64,000 bases of DNA from Yinghuangia seranimata (GCF_029953285.1 NZ_JASAOI010000068.1:31040-95039); one strand, 5' to 3'. Shown: positions 54,264 through 63,828, numbered from the stretch's first letter. Numbers and translations: made by a program. The notes: generated by a model not told the origin, from the letters alone.

Positions 54264-55421
54264 CTACGCCGCCGCGGCCAGCGTTTCCTTGACTGTTTTT
54301 ACCGCGTGTTCGAAGTCCACGGCCGTCGATGTGTCTGCCGCCGCCCACATGGCTGCGCAGGCGGCGCGGAGGGCGTCGAGGCCGTCGTCGGCGCCGTCGT
54401 GGTGGTCCAGCGCCAGTTCGCCGTCGTCGATCCGGGCCGTCCAGGCGCCGCACGTCCAGGCGCCGTCCGGGGACTGCTCGGGGCGCCGCAACTCGTGCAG
54501 GAGTGCGCGGAGGTCCGCCGCGATGTAGGTCGGCCTCAGGCCCGGGCCGGCGCCGAGTGCACCTGGGATGTCGGTCACGCCGGTGAGCACGAGCAGGCTG
54601 TCGACGCCGCCGGCGACCGCGCCCTCGATGTCGGTGTCCAGGCGGTCCCCCACGACCAACGGTCGGCGGGCTCCAGTGCGGAGCATCGACTCGCGGTGGA
54701 GCGGCAGTTCCGGCTTGCCCGCGACGATCGGCTCGGCGCCGGTCGCCGCGCGGACGACCCCGACCAGTGCGCCGTTGCCGGGCGCGATGCCGCGTTCGGT
54801 CGGGATCGTCAGGTCGGCGTTCGACGCGAACCACGGCACCCCGGCGCCGACCGCGTACGACGCCTCGGCCAGCAACTCCCAGCCCACCGACGGCGCGAAG
54901 CCCTGCACCACCGCCACCGGCCGGTCCGCCGCCGACACCACAGGCATGAGGCCGCGCTCGCGGAGCGCCGCGACCAGGCCCTCGCCGCCGACCGCCAGCA
55001 CCGGCGCGCCGGCCGGGAAGCGTTCGGCGACCAGCCGGGCGGCGGCCTGCGCCGACGTCACGACGTCCGACGCCTCGGCCGGCACCCCGATCCGGGTCAG
55101 GTGCGCCGCGACGGTGTCGGGCGTACGCGAGGCGTTGTTCGTCACGAACGCCAGCGTCATGCCGGCCTCACGCGCCGCCGCGAGGGCGTCCGGCGCGTGC
55201 GGCACGGCCTGCTGCCCGGTGTAGACGACACCGTCGAGGTCGAGCAGCGCGACGTCGTACGTGCGCACCGGCACCACCGGCCCCCGGACGCCTGCCTCCG
55301 CGTCGGCGAAGGCCCCGGCGTCCGCCGCGCCCGGACCGCTCAGAGCGCCCGCGCCCTCGGAACCGCCCGCCCCCGTGGAGCCTTCCGCCGCCTCCGCGCC
55401 GCTGCCCGTGCCGCTGCTCAC
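54264..55421 (-). CDS. HAD-superfamily IIA phosphatase
   Basis: 385 residues. NagD/PGP-type hydrolase: motif [12 protein letters not shown] with both Asp residues, motif [12 protein letters not shown], motif III Lys in GKPELP, and motif [12 protein letters not shown]. The cap-type IIA insertion lies between motifs II and III. The first ~50 residues are Gly/Ala/Ser-rich; the last ~70 lie beyond the HAD core. It dephosphorylates a small metabolite (p-nitrophenyl phosphate-like or 2-phosphoglycolate in relatives); substrate unknown. GTG 55421 overlaps the TPR gene stop by 4 nt. Confidence 0.9.
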   Translation of the reverse strand: MSSGTGSGAEAAEGSTGAGGSEGAGALSGPGAADAGAFADAEAGVRGPVVPVRTYDVALLDLDGVVYTGQQAVPHAPDALAAAREAGMTLAFVTNNASRTPDTVAAHLTRIGVPAEASDVVTSAQAAARLVAERFPAGAPVLAVGGEGLVAALRERGLMPVVSAADRPVAVVQGFAPSVGWELLAEASYAVGAGVPWFASNADLTIPTERGIAPGNGALVGVVRAATGAEPIVAGKPELPLHRESMLRTGARRPLVVGDRLDTDIEGAVAGGVDSLLVLTGVTDIPGALGAGPGLRPTYIAADLRALLHELRRPEQSPDGAWTCGAWTARIDDGELALDHHDGADDGLDALRAACAAMWAAADTSTAVDFEHAVKTVKETLAAAA

Positions 55422-55954
55422 GCCGGTCGTCCTCCCGCCTCGCCGTCCCCGGGCCGCCTGGCCCCTTCGCGGGCCCGCAACGTCGCGCGGGCCTGGGTCA
55501 GCGCCACACGGTAGTGCTTGGTCGCCGGCCGCATCGCCACCGCCAGGGCCAAATGCTCGACCGCGGTCTCGAAGTCACCCAGCCGCGCCGCCGACAGCCC
55601 CCACCCGAACTGCGCGTAGTCGTCGGCCGGATCTGACTCGGCGACGGCCCGGAACTCGGCGAGCGCGGCGCCGTGCCGCCCCGCGTCGAACAGCGCCCGC
55701 CCGAGCGCCTCCCGCACGCTGCGCGACTCCGGCGCGCCGTCCGCGGCCCGCGCCAGCAACTGCGCGGCCGCCGCCGGATGCCCCGAGTCGAGCAGCGCCA
55801 TCCCGCGCCGGTACCAGTCGTAGACCTCGCCCTGCGGCGCGCCGCCCGACGCGCCGCCCCCGCCGCCCTGCCCCTCGCCCCCACCGTCTCCCGGCCCGGC
55901 GTCCGCGCCCGCCGCGCCACCAGTCCCGAACTGCCCCTGCGGCCCACCCGTCAT
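55418..55954 (-). CDS. Small TPR protein
   Basis: 178 residues. After ~40 disordered Gly-rich residues there are three or so TPR units (VYDWYRRGMALLDSGHPAAA, SVREALGRALFDAGRHGAAL, YAQFGWGLSAARLGDFETA). ATG 55954 has GGAG at a spacing of about 8. It is transcribed ahead of the HAD phosphatase with a 4-nt stop/start overlap, so the two proteins are made together and may interact. It is divergent from DUF1015. Confidence 0.85.
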   Translation of the reverse strand: MTGGPQGQFGTGGAAGADAGPGDGGGEGQGGGGGASGGAPQGEVYDWYRRGMALLDSGHPAAAAQLLARAADGAPESRSVREALGRALFDAGRHGAALAEFRAVAESDPADDYAQFGWGLSAARLGDFETAVEHLALAVAMRPATKHYRVALTQARATLRAREGARRPGDGEAGGRPA

Positions 55955-56095
55955 CGTCCGCTCCCGTCCCGCCGCGTCGGCGACCGTGCCGTGCCCGCCG
56001 GGGACCGGGGCGGACCCGCCCCCGAGCCCCCGTCCCACCCGCGCGCGGTCCCGCCGAGCCGAAAGGCGCGGCCCCCGCGCGATCATGGACGTAGC

Positions 56096-57484
56096 ATGCC
56101 CGTCATGGACCACGCCGACACGAACGGGCTTGATCTGGCTCCTTTCCGGGGACTGCGCTACGACCCCGCGAAGGTCGGCGACCTCGCCTTGGTGACCTCC
56201 CCCCCGTACGACGTCGTCGAACCCGGCGGCATCGGACTGCTGGAGGACGCCGACCCGCACAACATCGTGCGCGTCGTACTGCCCCGCGCCGACGCGTGCG
56301 GCGCCGAGGGCCCGTACGCGCACGCCGGCGTCACGTTGCGCACGTGGCTGGCGGAGGGCGTGCTGCGCCCCGACCCGGTGCCCGCCCTGTACGTGTACGA
56401 GCAGACCACCGCGACCGCGCACCAGCGCGGCCTCATCGGCGCGCTGGCCCTCGGCGGCCCGGACCACACGCCCGCCACCGCCTCCGAAGGCGCCGCACCC
56501 GACCCCGGAGCCGACGGCACGGGCGTCATCCCCGCCGCCCGCAACCCGCACCCGGCCGTGCTGCCGCACGAGGACGTCATGCCGGGCCCGGTCGCCGACC
56601 GCACCGAGCTCATGCGCGCGACCCAGGCCAACCCCGAGCCGATCCTGCTCGCCTACTCGGGCGACGGACCGGCCTCGGACGCCGTGGACCGCGCGGCCGC
56701 CGCGGGTCCGCCGCTGCTGGACACCCGCACCCCCGACGGCACCGAGCACCGGCTGTGGGCCATCACCGACCCCGCCCAGCTCGCCGCGATCGACGCCGAC
56801 CTGCGGACCCGGCGCGCGCTCATCGCCGACGGCCACCACCGCTGGGCCGGCTACCGCAGGCTCCGCGACGACGCGTACGCCCTCGGCCGCGGCGCGGGCC
56901 CGTGGGACCGCGGCCTCGTGCTGCTCGTCGACACCGCCCGCTACCCGCTGCAGGTCGGCGCGATCCACCGCGTCGTACCGGGCCTGTCGGTCGACGCCGC
57001 CCTGGACGGGCTGCGCACGCACGGCCCCGCCGGGTCCGGCGCGTTCCTCGCCCGCCGCGTCGACGACCCGTGGCCGTCCGTGCTGTGGACGCTCGAGCGC
57101 GCCGAGGGCCCCGCCTACCTGCTCACCGGCGACAGCGCCTTCCACCTGTTGACCGACCCCGACCCGGACCTGCTCGCCGACGCCGTGCCGTACGACCGCC
57201 CGGCGGCGTGGCGCGCCCTCGACGCCACCGTGCTGCACGCCGCGCTGCTCGACCGCGTGTGGCGGGTGCCCGACGACCCCACGCACATCACGTACCACCA
57301 CGACGCGGTCGCGGCGATACGCGAGGCCCAGCGCACCCACGGCACGGCGCTGCTGCTGCGCCCGGTCACCGAGGGCATCGTCCGCGAACTCGCCGAGCAG
57401 GGTGTGCGGATGCCCCGCAAGTCGACGTCCTTCGGGCCCAAGCCGGCCACGGGGCTGGTGCTGCGCAGCCTCGCCCTCGACTGA
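56096..57484 (+). CDS. DUF1015-family protein
   Basis: 462 residues. Typical DUF1015 sequence: LAPFRGLRYDPAKVGDLALV, TSPPYDVVEP, NIVRVVLPR, ALIADGHHRWAGYRRLRD (the strongest signature) and a C-terminal RMPRKSTSFGPKPATGLVL. Family members are widespread and cytoplasmic; proposed serine-kinase-like roles in archaea are not shown for actinobacteria. ATG 56096 and 56105 are both possible; 56096 has GGAC upstream. It is divergent from the TPR-HAD pair, a conserved arrangement in Streptomyces. Confidence 0.9.
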   Translation: MPVMDHADTNGLDLAPFRGLRYDPAKVGDLALVTSPPYDVVEPGGIGLLEDADPHNIVRVVLPRADACGAEGPYAHAGVTLRTWLAEGVLRPDPVPALYVYEQTTATAHQRGLIGALALGGPDHTPATASEGAAPDPGADGTGVIPAARNPHPAVLPHEDVMPGPVADRTELMRATQANPEPILLAYSGDGPASDAVDRAAAAGPPLLDTRTPDGTEHRLWAITDPAQLAAIDADLRTRRALIADGHHRWAGYRRLRDDAYALGRGAGPWDRGLVLLVDTARYPLQVGAIHRVVPGLSVDAALDGLRTHGPAGSGAFLARRVDDPWPSVLWTLERAEGPAYLLTGDSAFHLLTDPDPDLLADAVPYDRPAAWRALDATVLHAALLDRVWRVPDDPTHITYHHDAVAAIREAQRTHGTALLLRPVTEGIVRELAEQGVRMPRKSTSFGPKPATGLVLRSLALD

Positions 57485-57500
57485 CGGGCCGCGTCTGACG

Positions 57501-57542
57501 AGTGGTCACAAAGGCCGGTTATCCTGATCACTTGTGACTACT
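57501..57542. promoter_or_regulatory. Long inverted repeat in the promoter region of the epimerase gene
   Basis: AGTGGTCACAA (57501-57511) and TTGTGACTACT (57532-57542) are inverted copies matching at 10 of 11 positions, 20 nt apart. A TATCCT-type -10 candidate lies between them. The size suits a dimeric regulator, for example MarR- or GntR-like. Confidence 0.5.
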
Positions 57543-57722
57543 TGAGCACTGGATGTGATCGGATCTGACGTGGCGGCGAGACACCGCACCCCCATCGGCC
57601 CGCCTCGCAGCACGGGGGCGAAACGTCGCCCCGATCCCGGGAATCCGCCGCCCCGGCGCCGCGTTTCCCTCCGGCGCGAAGACCGTAGGGGAAGCAACAG
57701 CGAGCAAGGAAAGGGGAGCCGC

Positions 57723-58613
57723 ATGCGCGTGTTCCTGGCCGGAGCGACCGGCGCGATCGGCCGACTCATGGTGCCGATGCTGATCACGGAAGGCCACGAG
57801 GTCGTCGGCACGTCCCGCACCGACCGCGGCGTCGAAGCCGTCCGCGCGCTCGGCGGGCACGGCGTGCGGGTCGACGCGTTCGACGCCGACGCCCTGCGCA
57901 AGGCGGTCGCCGAGGCCGCACCGGACGCGGTCGTCCACCAGCTGACCGCGCTGAACAACAGCACGCCCGCCGAACACGGCCGACTGCGCCGCGAGGGCAC
58001 CCGCAACCTGGTCGACGCCGCGCTGCTCGCCGGTGTGCAGCGCATCGTCGCCCAGTCGATCGCCTTCACCTACGCCCCGGGCGACACCCCCGCCGACGAG
58101 CGCACCCCGCTCGACCTGGATGCCGCGCCCCCGCGCGAGGGCACGGTCGCGAGCGCGCACGCGCTGGAGAGCATCTCTGCCGAACTCCCCCAGCACGTCG
58201 TGCTCCGGTACGGCACGCTCTACGGCCCCGGCACATGGTTCGCCCCCGACGGCGGCGCGGCCCGCCTGCTGCGCGGCGAGGCCCTCGACGACACCGAGCG
58301 CACCTTCCTCACCGGGCTGGCCGCCGACGACGGCGTCCACTCGTTCGTGCACGTCGAGGACGCCGCCCGGGCCGCCGTCGCCGCCCTGGCCTGGCCCTCC
58401 GGCATCGTCAACATCGTCGACGACGAGCCCGCCGCCGCCCGCGACTGGCTGCCCGTGTTCGCCGACGCGGTCGGCGGGACCGCGCCCGAGCCGGCCCCGC
58501 CCGGCACCCGCATCGGCTGGCAGCGCGGCGCCGACAACACGTACGCCCGCCGCGGCCTCGGCTGGCAGCCGCTCTTCCCCACCTGGCGCACGGGCTTCTC
58601 CGCCGCCCACTGA
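57723..58613 (+). CDS. NAD(P)-dependent sugar epimerase/dehydratase-like (extended SDR)
   Basis: 296 residues. The Rossmann motif is at the very start (MRVFLAGATGAIGRLMVPML), followed by DAVVHQLTAL. The classic YxxxK pair is not obvious: the position has SAHALESISAEL, so catalysis may be altered; atypical SDRs of this kind bind NADP without epimerising. HSFVHVEDAARAAVAAL and VNIVDDEPAAARDWLP fit the family. ATG 57723 has AAAGGGGAG upstream. A 238-bp upstream region carries the long inverted repeat. Substrate unknown. Confidence 0.85.
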   Translation: MRVFLAGATGAIGRLMVPMLITEGHEVVGTSRTDRGVEAVRALGGHGVRVDAFDADALRKAVAEAAPDAVVHQLTALNNSTPAEHGRLRREGTRNLVDAALLAGVQRIVAQSIAFTYAPGDTPADERTPLDLDAAPPREGTVASAHALESISAELPQHVVLRYGTLYGPGTWFAPDGGAARLLRGEALDDTERTFLTGLAADDGVHSFVHVEDAARAAVAALAWPSGIVNIVDDEPAAARDWLPVFADAVGGTAPEPAPPGTRIGWQRGADNTYARRGLGWQPLFPTWRTGFSAAH

Positions 58614-58625
58614 CACGCCACAGCA

Positions 58626-58701
58626 TCGCGGCCGACCCCGACCCCCTACGGCGGAGCCGGCCGCGACGACCCAACGGTCACGTCCGCGTGCGGGCGTGAC
58701 C
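58626..58701. terminator. Double hairpin between convergent epimerase and phosphoesterase genes
   Basis: First hairpin: TCGCGGCCG (58626-58634) with CGGCCGCGA (58658-58666). Second and stronger: GGTCACGTCCGC (58676-58687) folds back on GCGGGCGTGACC (58690-58701), one wobble pair, almost no loop. Probably bidirectional. Confidence 0.65.
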
Positions 58702-58720
58702 CTGCACAGGTCGCCGACGG

Positions 58721-59494
58721 CTAGGCGACGTCGACCGTGCGGTAGTGCGTCGTCACCCGGCCCTCGTCGTCGACGACGTGGAACGCGAGCCCGGGCGGCG
58801 CGTCCAACGACACGTACTCCTCGGACCCGACGGGTGTCTCCCACGGCAGCAGCACCGTCGACACCACACCGGGGGCGACCAGCACCGGACGCCCCGCGAA
58901 CGTGGTGGCGGCCGCCGTATGCGCGTGCCCGCACACGAACGCGGCCAAGCCCGGGTACCGCCCCGCCAGTTCCGCGAGCCCGTCCGTCTCCCGCAGCCGG
59001 ATCCCGTCGACGTACGGCACCGCCAGCGGGACCGGCGGATGGTGGAGGCCCACCAGCACCGGCACACCCTCCGGTGTGTCCGCAAGCACGCCCTCCAGCC
59101 ACGTCAGCGTCGCGGCCTCCAGCCGGCCGTAGTCCTCGCCCGGCACCGACGAATCGCACGGCGCGACGACGAACCGGTCCGTGCGGTGCACCTGGTCGAC
59201 CGGCGCGACCGCCGCGCCGGCCGAGCCCACCGGTTCGTCCAGCAGGAACTCACGGAACGTCGCCCGGTCGTCGTGGTTCCCCGGGCACACCAGCACCGGG
59301 TGCCGCGACGCCATCGCCTTGCGGGCACGCGTGTACTCCGCACCCTCGGCGTGGTCGGCGATGTCGCCCGTCACCAGCACCAGGTCGAGGTCGTACGGCA
59401 GCGCCTCCAGGTGGTCGAACACCGCCCGGGTGCGGGCGACGCTGCGCTCCCCCGCGTCGATGTGGACGTCACTGACATGCGCGATCACGATCAC
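58721..59494 (-). CDS. Calcineurin-like metallophosphoesterase (CpdA/3',5'-cyclic-nucleotide type)
   Basis: 257 residues with all five dimetal motifs in order: D-x-H in HVSDVHID, GDIADH, GNHDD, LHHPPVPL and GHAHTA. This set is typical of class III cyclic-nucleotide phosphodiesterases and related phosphoesterases; which nucleotide or phosphodiester is cut cannot be said. GTG 59494 has GAGGGG at a spacing of 8; the earlier open frame is not family-like. It is divergent from the MocR regulator and converges on the epimerase. Confidence 0.9.
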   Translation of the reverse strand: MIVIAHVSDVHIDAGERSVARTRAVFDHLEALPYDLDLVLVTGDIADHAEGAEYTRARKAMASRHPVLVCPGNHDDRATFREFLLDEPVGSAGAAVAPVDQVHRTDRFVVAPCDSSVPGEDYGRLEAATLTWLEGVLADTPEGVPVLVGLHHPPVPLAVPYVDGIRLRETDGLAELAGRYPGLAAFVCGHAHTAAATTFAGRPVLVAPGVVSTVLLPWETPVGSEEYVSLDAPPGLAFHVVDDEGRVTTHYRTVDVA

Positions 59495-59541
59495 GGCCCA
59501 AGCCCCTCGCTGTACCCCGCCGGCACCACGTCGCGTACCGG

Positions 59542-59590
59542 CTCCGGACACCAACCTAAAGAGCATCCGGACCAGTCGTAAGATCCGGTT
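59542..59590. promoter_or_regulatory. Repeated TCCGG boxes upstream of the MocR gene
   Basis: TCCGGAC at 59542 and 59566 and TCCGGTT at 59584 lie as direct repeats in the divergent region, just before the MocR start. MocR/PdxR proteins bind direct repeats in their own promoters, so autoregulation is possible. Confidence 0.35.
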
Positions 59591-59592
59591 CC

Positions 59593-61092
59593 ATGCCAGA
59601 AGTTTGGTCCAGTTCGTCGATCGACCTGCACGTCGACGTCGCGTCGGGCGGCGCCCGACGCAGCTCCCTCGAGGACGCCCTGCGCCGCTCCGTCCGCGAC
59701 GGCCGCCTCGCCCCCGGCACCCGCCTGCCCTCGACCCGCGCCCTCGCCCACGAACTCGGCCTGGCCCGCGGCACCGTCACCGCCGCCTACAACCAGCTCG
59801 CCGAGGAAGGCCACCTCATCACCCGGCCCGGCTCCGGCACCCGCGTAGCCCCCACGCCCGGGCCGCCACCGCACGCCGCCGCCGCACAGCAACCCGGCAC
59901 ACGCGCCCCACGCACGGCACCCGCGCCGACAGCCGCCGGGGCAGGCATCCCCGGCGCACCCGAGCCCACGCACATGCTGCGGCCCGGCCTCCCCGACATC
60001 AGCGCCTTCCCGACCCGCGCCTGGCTCGCCGCCACCCGCCGCGTCCTCACCCAGCGCCGACCGGAGGACGTCCTCGACTGCGGCTCCGCGCAGGGCCGCC
60101 CCGAGCTGCGCGCGGCACTCGCCGACTACCTCGGACGCACCCGCGGCGTCCGCACCACCCCCGACCACATCGTCGTCACCACCGGCTACCAACAGTCCGT
60201 CACCCTCCTCGCGCAGGCCCTTCGAGCCGCCGGCGCCGACACCGCCGGCTGGGAGGACCCCGGGCACAACCACTTCCGCACCACCGTCGAGCGCGCCGGC
60301 CTCCGCACCGCCCCGCTCCCCGTCGACGACCAGGGCGCCCGACCCGACGCCCTCACCGGCCAGGTGCACGCCGCTTTCGTGACACCCGCCCACCAGTACC
60401 CGACCGGTGTCCCTCTCCATCCAAAACGAAGACAAGCCCTCTCCGGTTGGGCCCGCACCCACGGCAGCCTCATCGTCGAGGACGACTACGACGGCGAGTT
60501 CCGCTACGACAGGCAGCCCGTCGGCGCCCTGCAAGGCATCGCCCCCGACGTCGTCGCCTACTGCGGCACCGCCTCCAAGTCCCTGGCGCCCGCACTCCGC
60601 CTCGCCTGGCTCGTCCTGCCGCCGCACCTCGTGCCCGGCGTCGTCGCGGCGAAGGCCGAAACCGACGGCTACACCGAGACCCTCGGCCAACTCGTCCTCG
60701 CCGAACTCATCACCACCCACGCCTACGACCGCCACATCCGCGCCTGCCGCCTGCGCTACCGGCGCCGCCGCGAACACCTCCTGGACCGCCTCGCCGCCTT
60801 CCCCGACCTCACCCCGCACGGCGTCCCCGCCGGACTCCACGCCCTGGTGACCCTCCCCGCCCACCAACGGGCCGCCGACGAACAGGCCCTCCTCGACGCC
60901 GCCGATCACGCGGGCATCGCCCTGCGCGGCCTCAGCGAACTCCACCACCCGGCCACGTACGTCCCCGACCGCTCCGCCGCAGGCCTGCTCATCGGATACG
61001 CCGCACCCTCCGAGCACCGCTTCCCTGCGGCCGTCGACGCGCTGTGCGGGCTGCTCGACGGGCAGGGCTACCGCCGCCGGCACAGCGACTGA
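59593..61092 (+). CDS. MocR/PdxR-type GntR regulator with aminotransferase domain
   Basis: 499 residues. Residues 24-88 are a GntR winged helix (LEDALRRSVRDGRLAPGTRL, LAHELGLARGTVTAAYNQL). From about residue 125 there is a fold-type I aminotransferase domain: TTGYQQSVTLLAQAL, VEDDYDGEFRYDRQP and the PLP-binding Lys329 in GTASKSLAPALRLAW. MocR proteins sense PLP or amino-compound adducts and control vitamin B6 or amino-acid genes. No pdxS/pdxT is adjacent, so the regulon is unknown. ATG 59593 is the start. A strong terminator follows. Confidence 0.92.
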   Translation: MPEVWSSSSIDLHVDVASGGARRSSLEDALRRSVRDGRLAPGTRLPSTRALAHELGLARGTVTAAYNQLAEEGHLITRPGSGTRVAPTPGPPPHAAAAQQPGTRAPRTAPAPTAAGAGIPGAPEPTHMLRPGLPDISAFPTRAWLAATRRVLTQRRPEDVLDCGSAQGRPELRAALADYLGRTRGVRTTPDHIVVTTGYQQSVTLLAQALRAAGADTAGWEDPGHNHFRTTVERAGLRTAPLPVDDQGARPDALTGQVHAAFVTPAHQYPTGVPLHPKRRQALSGWARTHGSLIVEDDYDGEFRYDRQPVGALQGIAPDVVAYCGTASKSLAPALRLAWLVLPPHLVPGVVAAKAETDGYTETLGQLVLAELITTHAYDRHIRACRLRYRRRREHLLDRLAAFPDLTPHGVPAGLHALVTLPAHQRAADEQALLDAADHAGIALRGLSELHHPATYVPDRSAAGLLIGYAAPSEHRFPAAVDALCGLLDGQGYRRRHSD

Positions 61093-61137
61093 AGCGACCG
61101 AAGCGACTCAAGGAACGAAGTGATTCGAGGAACGACA

Positions 61138-61188
61138 AAGGGCCGCGGCCCGGCACCGGAGAACCTCCGATACCGGGCCGCGGCCCTT
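61138..61188. terminator. Strong bidirectional terminator between MocR and the repeat-TPR gene
   Basis: A perfect 16-bp stem, AAGGGCCGCGGCCCGG with CCGGGCCGCGGCCCTT, topped by an inner CGGAG/CTCCG hairpin with a 3-nt loop. It lies 46 bp after MocR and 25 bp before the end of the convergent gene. Confidence 0.85.
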
Positions 61189-61212
61189 GTCACCTGACTG
61201 CTAGATCACCGC

Positions 61213-63669
61213 TCAGTCGCGCTTGGCGTCCGACGCGGAGTCGGACTCAGCGGCCGGCAGGTCGTCGTCGTCATCCATGTCGTCGTCCGCGAAGACGTCG
61301 ACCTCGCCGTCGTCCGACGCGTCAGCATCGACCTCGGCGTCGTCCTCGTCCTCGTCATCCTCGTCGACCAGCTCGTCGTCTTCGTCGTCGTCTTCGTCGT
61401 CCAGCTCGTCCTCGAGCTCGTCGTCGACCTCGACGTCGTCGTCATCGGCTTCCTCGTCGTACGCGTCGACGAACTCCGACCCGTCCAGCTCGGCGAGCCG
61501 GTCCGCCGCACCCGTCGCACCGTCCGAGTCGACGTCGGCCGCACGCGCGAACCACTCGCGCGCCTCGTCCTCACGCCCGACCTCGAGGAGCGCGTCCGCG
61601 TACGCGTACCGCAGCCGCGCCGTCCACTCCTTGCTGATCGTCGCGTTGAGCTCCGGCACCTGGAGCGTGACGACCGCGGCGTCGAGCTGTCCCATGTCGC
61701 GGCGCGCACCCGCGGCCACGATCCGCAGCTCGATCTGCGTCGCCTTGTCCAGCTCCTTGACCTCGGGCGCGCCCGCCATCTGCAGCGCCCGCTCCGGACG
61801 GCCCAGACCGCGCTCGCAGTCCGCCATGACCGCCCAGTGCTCCACCGAACCGGTCATCCGTCGCGCGGCACGCAGCTCCGACAGCGCCTCGTTGTAGCGC
61901 CCGGTCATGTACGCGGCGATACCCGCCGCCTCCCGCACCGCCGCCACACGCGACGCCAGCCGCAGCGCGACCCGGGAGTACCGGTACGCCTGCTCCGCGT
62001 CCTCGTCGACCAGCCGGCCGACCATGACCAGGTTCTTCGCGACCTCGTCGGCCAGCGTCTTCGGCAGACTCATCAGCTCACGGCGCGCGACCGCGTCCAG
62101 CTCTTCGCCGGTCACGTCCTCCGGGATCGGCAGCCGGTCGACCGGCGCGTGGTCGCGACGCTCCCGCTCGTCGTGCGTGAACGGACGACGGTTGCCCCGC
62201 TCGCCACCGCGCTCGCTGTCGCGGTCACGGAAGTCGCGCTCCCGGAACGGCGGACGCCGGTCGTCACGCGGCCGGTTGTCCCGGTCGCGGTTGAACGAAC
62301 GCCGCTCGCCTCCGTCGCCTTCGCGGCGGGGGCCGCGGTCGCCGTACGAGGGACGGCGGTCGTCCCGCGGCGGGTAGGAGCGGCGCTCGCCGCCGCGGTC
62401 CTCGCGCGGCCCGGACGACGGACGGCGGTCTCCACCCCGGTCGTCACGCTGGCCGTACGAGGGACGGCGGTCGTCGCCGCCTTCACGACGCGGACCGCGG
62501 TCCCCGTACGAGGGACGACGGTCGCCACCACGGTCATCACGCTGCCCGAACGAGGGGCGACGGTCATCACGCTGCTGGTAGGGACGACGCTCGCCGCCAC
62601 CCGGCGCCTCACGACGCGGGCCGCGGTCGCCGTACGACGGGCGCCGGTCATCCCGGTCGCCGTACGAGGGACGGCGATCGTCGCCGCCCTCGCGACGCGG
62701 GCCACGGTCTCCGTAGGACGGACGACGGTCATCGCGCGGCGGGTAAGAGCGACGCTCACCACCACGGTCTTCGCGCGGCCCGGACGACGGACGGCGGTCT
62801 CCACCCCGGTCGTCACGATCCCGGTTGAACGGCGGACGACGGTCATCGCCCTCACGACGCGGCCCACGGTCCCCGTACGAGGGACGGCGGTCGTCGCGCG
62901 GCGGGTAGGAGCGGCGCTCACCACCACGGTCTTCGCGCGGCTGGTACGGACGACGCTCGCCACCGCGGTCGTCACGCTGGCCGTACGAGGGACGGCGGTC
63001 GTCGCCTTCACGACGCGGACCGCGGTCCCCGTACGAGGGACGGCGGTCGCCACCACGGTCATCACGCTGGCCGTACGACGGACGACGGTCATCACGCTGC
63101 TGGAACGGACGGCGCTCGCCGCCGCCCTGGCGGTCCCGGTCGCGGTCGCCGTACGAGGGACGGCGGTCGTCGCCGCCCTCGCGACGCGGGCCGCGGTCAC
63201 CGTAGGACGGACGACGGTCGTCACGCGGCGGGTAGGAGCGACGCTCACCACCACGGTCCTCGCGCGGCTGGTACGGACGACGCTCGCCACCGCGGTCGTC
63301 ACGATCCCGGTTGAACGGCGGACGACGGTCATCGCCCTCACGACGCGGCCCACGGTCCCCGTAGGACGGGCGACGGTCATCACGGTCACGGTTGAACGGA
63401 CGGCGCTCGCCGCCGCCACCCTGACGGTCCCGGTCCCCGTACGACGGACGCTGCGGACGGTCGCCACCGAACGAACGACGCTCGCCACCGCGGTCGTCGC
63501 GCTGCTGGTACGGGCGGCGCTCGCCGCCACCCGAACCGCCCGAGCCACCCGAACCCGAGCCGCCCGAGAATCGACCGCCGCCAGCACCAGGTCCGCGTCG
63601 GCCGGCACCCCCCGAGTTCTGCGAGCCACCGGAACGGCGATGCGGTCGCCCCTCAGAGGGATAGGACAT
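61213..63669 (-). CDS. Giant Arg/Gly/Asp-repeat protein with TPR-like domain and acidic tail
   Basis: 818 residues in three parts. Residues ~50-500 are tandem repeats of about 15 residues built from DRRPSYGDRGPRRE with variants (DDRGGERRPYQ, FNRDRDD). Residues ~505-745 form a TPR-like helical domain (ELMSLPKTLADEVAKNLVM, AYMTGRYNEALSELRAARR, YAYADALLEVGREDEAREW), the only part conserved in streptomycete TPR proteins of this kind. The last ~70 residues are nearly pure Asp/Glu (DEDDDEDDELVDEDDEDE). ATG 63669 has AGGAGTC at a spacing of 6. Strong positive block plus acid tail suggests RNA binding or condensate formation. It lies downstream of the 5S gene, on the same strand. Confidence 0.88.
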   Translation of the reverse strand: MSYPSEGRPHRRSGGSQNSGGAGRRGPGAGGGRFSGGSGSGGSGGSGGGERRPYQQRDDRGGERRSFGGDRPQRPSYGDRDRQGGGGERRPFNRDRDDRRPSYGDRGPRREGDDRRPPFNRDRDDRGGERRPYQPREDRGGERRSYPPRDDRRPSYGDRGPRREGGDDRRPSYGDRDRDRQGGGERRPFQQRDDRRPSYGQRDDRGGDRRPSYGDRGPRREGDDRRPSYGQRDDRGGERRPYQPREDRGGERRSYPPRDDRRPSYGDRGPRREGDDRRPPFNRDRDDRGGDRRPSSGPREDRGGERRSYPPRDDRRPSYGDRGPRREGGDDRRPSYGDRDDRRPSYGDRGPRREAPGGGERRPYQQRDDRRPSFGQRDDRGGDRRPSYGDRGPRREGGDDRRPSYGQRDDRGGDRRPSSGPREDRGGERRSYPPRDDRRPSYGDRGPRREGDGGERRSFNRDRDNRPRDDRRPPFRERDFRDRDSERGGERGNRRPFTHDERERRDHAPVDRLPIPEDVTGEELDAVARRELMSLPKTLADEVAKNLVMVGRLVDEDAEQAYRYSRVALRLASRVAAVREAAGIAAYMTGRYNEALSELRAARRMTGSVEHWAVMADCERGLGRPERALQMAGAPEVKELDKATQIELRIVAAGARRDMGQLDAAVVTLQVPELNATISKEWTARLRYAYADALLEVGREDEAREWFARAADVDSDGATGAADRLAELDGSEFVDAYDEEADDDDVEVDDELEDELDDEDDDEDDELVDEDDEDEDDAEVDADASDDGEVDVFADDDMDDDDDLPAAESDSASDAKRD
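62170..63510 (-). repeat. Tandem coding repeat of the DRRPSYGDRGPRRE unit
   Basis: About 1.3 kb of imperfect 30-60 bp DNA repeats (for example GTACGAGGGACGGCGGTCGTC recurring in slightly altered form many times on the plus strand). The copies differ by synonymous and conservative changes, which points to selection for the peptide. Confidence 0.85.
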
Positions 63670-63828
63670 GGGATTGACTCCTAAAGGATCATGGATCACT
63701 GCGCCACCGACATGGCTGCGATCCCCATTGTCCCGCACTCCCAGGCACCCGGCGCACCGGGAGCGGCATCTCCCGAAGATCCATCGGCCGGCTCCTGTGC
63801 GGGACCCAGCGAAAAAGTCCAGAAATAC

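Noticed and set aside
62170..63510. Repeat block looked at as a CRISPR array
   Set aside because: Units are in frame, of variable length, without unique spacers, and encode a consistent peptide. It is a coding repeat.
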